This document shows, in pieces, positions 62,088-64,000 of a stretch of 64,000 nt of DNA. The notes below the pieces were generated by a model. That model did not search any database. It was not told the origin of the DNA and saw only the letters and a program-made list of their open reading frames with translations. Each line of letters opens with the position of its first letter. The stretch's first letter is position 1. This DNA is from Verrucomicrobiaceae bacterium (GTDB lineage Bacteria > Verrucomicrobiota > Verrucomicrobiia > Verrucomicrobiales > Verrucomicrobiaceae), in NCBI GenBank assembly GCA_024232965.1, contig JACKQF010000003.1, forward strand, positions 496,001 to 560,000, written 5' to 3'. Both the position numbers and the translations under genes were made by a program.

Positions 62088-63179
62088 ATGAATCCACGCA
62101 TCCTCCTGGTCATCGTTTCCTGCCTCCTTAGCGTCGTCACAGGCGGTGTCTTGGCACGCAAAGCAACGGACACTTCGGGGGGGCAGACGCAGGTGGAGGC
62201 CTCGCCGAAAGGCAAGAATCAGCAACCGAGGCGTGAACGTCCCTTGATCGGACTCTCGATGGACACGCTCAAGGAAGAGCGCTGGCAGGTGGACAGGCGG
62301 CTGTTCATCGAACAGGCACAATCTCTGGGCGCGGATGTGATCGTGCAGGACGCGAATAGCAGCGATTCCCGACAGATCCAGGATGTCGAAGTATTGCTGA
62401 CCAAAAAGGTCGATGCGCTGGTGATCATCCCTCACAACGGAGCGGCTATGGCCAAGGCGGTGCAAATGGCTCACGAGGCTGGAGTACCGGTGCTGTCTTA
62501 TGATCGCCTGATTACGGGCTGCGATCTGGATTTGTACATCACCTTTGACAACGTAAAGGTTGGCGAACTCCAGGCACAGTTCATCGCAGATCGCATCCCA
62601 GCGGGTGGGAAACTGCGCTTGCTGCGGATCTATGGCTCCAAGACAGACAACAATGCCTTCCTCTTCAAAAAGGGACAGGACAATGTGCTGAATCCACTGA
62701 TCGCGGCCGGTAAGATCGAAGTGGTCTTTGAAGATTGGGCCGAAGACTGGAAGCCCGAGAACGCCAAAAAGATCGCCAATGCAGCGATTACGCAGGGTAA
62801 AGGGGTGAACTTTGATGCGGTGCTGGCCTCCAATGACGGAACAGCAGGTGGGGCGATCCAAGCACTCATTGAGGAGAACGCAGCGGGCAAAATCATCGTC
62901 ACCGGGCAGGATGCGGATCTGGCGGCCTGCCAGCGCATCGTGCAGGGAACGCAGACGATGACCGTTTACAAGCCAATCCAAAAACTGGCAACTGGGGCTG
63001 CTGCCGCAGCGGTAAAGTTGGCAGCGCGGCGTCCGCTCGTGGCCCGAAGCGAGATCGACAATGGCCAAACGGCGGTGCCGTCTATCCTACTGGAGATCGT
63101 GGCGGTCACCAAGGAGAACATTGATGCCACGGTGATCGCGGACGGATTTAGGCCAAAAGAGGAAGTGTATCGTAGGTAA
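62088..63179 (+). CDS. xylF: Sugar ABC transporter substrate-binding protein (XylF-like)
   Basis: A 363-residue periplasmic binding protein (signal peptide about 1-25, then a short Gly/Gln-rich linker). Its body is very like the D-xylose-binding protein XylF: IGLSMDTLKEERWQ, VDALVIIPHNG, VPVLSYDRLI, YITFDNVKVGELQAQ, VLASNDGTAGGAIQALIEE and TGQDADLAACQRIVQGTQTM. The ATPase and permease genes (xylG, xylH) are not adjacent, so it is an orphan here. It is 54 bp after the DUF1275 gene. Confidence 0.9.
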   Translation: MNPRILLVIVSCLLSVVTGGVLARKATDTSGGQTQVEASPKGKNQQPRRERPLIGLSMDTLKEERWQVDRRLFIEQAQSLGADVIVQDANSSDSRQIQDVEVLLTKKVDALVIIPHNGAAMAKAVQMAHEAGVPVLSYDRLITGCDLDLYITFDNVKVGELQAQFIADRIPAGGKLRLLRIYGSKTDNNAFLFKKGQDNVLNPLIAAGKIEVVFEDWAEDWKPENAKKIANAAITQGKGVNFDAVLASNDGTAGGAIQALIEENAAGKIIVTGQDADLAACQRIVQGTQTMTVYKPIQKLATGAAAAAVKLAARRPLVARSEIDNGQTAVPSILLEIVAVTKENIDATVIADGFRPKEEVYRR

Positions 63180-63230
63180 TGATCTGGCGTTTTGTTTGCT
63201 GTGGATCCGTCGGAAGGGGATTGGTACTTG

Positions 63231-63263
63231 CGGGAGGTTAGGGGTGAGTTAACGTACCTCCCG
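63231..63263. other. Hairpin upstream of the right-edge metalloprotease gene
   Basis: CGGGAGGT (63231-63238) and ACCTCCCG (63256-63263) form a perfect 8-bp stem with a 17-nt loop, about 50 bp before the start at 63313 and 52 bp after the preceding stop. No T run follows; it could be a leader structure or a weak terminator. Confidence 0.4.
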
Positions 63264-63312
63264 AAATACTCGTGAAGTTCCGAAACCCGGGAAGGATCGA
63301 AAACGCGCAGCC

Positions 63313-64000
63313 ATGAATCGACTCCTTAAATTTTGGTTCCTTGTCGCCGGGCTAAGCTCGCTATTTTGTGGGGGTGCCGGTGCCATCGACATCCAGTTTG
63401 ACTACACTTACGACACCAGCGGCTTCTTCTCAGATCCTGACCGGAAGACCGTGCTGGAAAAGGCAGGGGAGGCCTGGGAAGCTGCGCTTACGGGTGCATC
63501 GACTCCTGCGATTCCGCTCGGGACGGGCGGTAATACATGGACCCTGGCGTTCAATCGGCCAGACGTGGCGGCGAATCTCGGGGATGCCAAGAACCTGTCT
63601 ATTGTGAATCGCCCCCTGGCGGCTGACACCATCGTCATCTATGTCGGCGCGAGAACCGATGTGTATGGTGGCTACCTCGGCTATGCGGAGTACTCATACA
63701 GTTGGACTGGTTTTTCGGCTTGGGGGACAATGATGAATGCCCGCAACTCCAGCACGAATTTGACTCTTTTGGCGGCGGGATTGCTTTTGATTCAGATGCG
63801 GATTGGCACTTTGATACCGACCCAACGACGAAAGAATCTTTCCCTGGCCAGTACGATTTCTATTCGCTCGCACTGCACGAGATTGGCCACTTGCTCGGCT
63901 TTAACGAAGGCGCTGCGGCCTTCCGTCGGCAGGCACTGGGAGGCCATTTTACCGGGCCGACGGTGGTGGGAGTCTTTGGGAGCGCGCCGCCGATTAGCGC
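63313..64000 (+). pseudogene. Secreted zinc metalloprotease (PEP-CTERM-associated type), frameshifted and truncated by the window edge
   Basis: From the ATG at 63313 the frame opens with a signal peptide (MNRLLKFWFLVAGLSSLFC, to about GAGA), then a secreted domain with DTIVIYVGARTDVYGGYLGY. The zinc motif LHEIGHLLGF (HExxH, 63876-63890) and the family's downstream FTGPTVVGV are in another frame. The switch from the first frame to this second one lies around 63739-63765, as if one base were missing near the T's at 63759-63761. Both frames have no stop after that point up to the window end. Likely a frameshift mutation or a sequence error. The C-terminus (possible PEP-CTERM) is outside. Confidence 0.6.

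Noticed and set aside
61893..63068. A 391-codon minus-strand frame
   Set aside because: Antisense to the end of DUF1275 and to the XylF-like gene, both strongly supported.

Overview
The window looks like chromosomal DNA of a heterotrophic member of the Verrucomicrobiota, probably near the Verrucomicrobiaceae/Prosthecobacter group. The strongest marker is a complete four-gene 'Verru_Chthon cassette' (A, B, C, D; 5364-11998), a set named for this lineage. A secreted sulfatase, an exosortase, sugar-processing enzymes, many Tat/Sec/lipoprotein signals and a moderately high GC content (judged by eye) agree. I see no rRNA, tRNA, CRISPR array, transposase or phage gene.

Left part (1-16766). acpS (cut by the window edge) and pdxJ form a minus-strand pair. 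A Tat-type amidohydrolase and an alpha/beta hydrolase diverge around a perfect inverted repeat. A 707-residue lipoprotein of unknown function converges on the cassette, which encodes three prepilin-like proteins and a 1424-residue fourth protein, all overlapping. Upstream of it on the same strand lie gamma-glutamyltransferase, a serine hydrolase of the beta-lactamase fold and a sulfatase.

Middle part (16933-34575). A GHMP kinase converges on apaG. A plus-strand operon follows: thiD, an S41-protease-like protein without its catalytic residues, a small IF-1-like protein, and an exosortase fused to an EpsI-like domain. Then come an M16 peptidase, an esterase, a hypothetical secreted protein, a sugar isomerase-like protein, a glycine-zipper lipoprotein, a minus operon of membrane protein, CorA-like protein and ThiS, a NagB-like protein, a glycoside hydrolase, folC and a 41-residue lipoprotein.

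Right part (34626-64000). One minus-strand operon links a CoA-transferase, thiolase, miaA, aroB and a GNAT acetyltransferase. A C-rich-codon segment (40049-44824) holds a beta-helix protein and a LamG-like protein, separated by an 866-bp intergenic stretch with an 82-bp tandem repeat. Then follow a DUF5009-like membrane protein, moaC and mog (separated by heptanucleotide repeats), a small membrane protein, ydcF, a SASA esterase, ridA, a TonB-dependent receptor, an alpha/beta hydrolase, sbcCD, a complete mlaEFDCA-type operon without mlaB, a DUF1275 protein, an orphan XylF-like sugar-binding protein, and a secreted zinc metalloprotease that appears frameshifted and runs off the right edge.

The least understood parts are the Verru_Chthon cassette, the exosortase operon with its pseudo-protease, and three families of intergenic repeats (82-bp tandem, heptamers, and a dispersed ~50-bp hairpin element).
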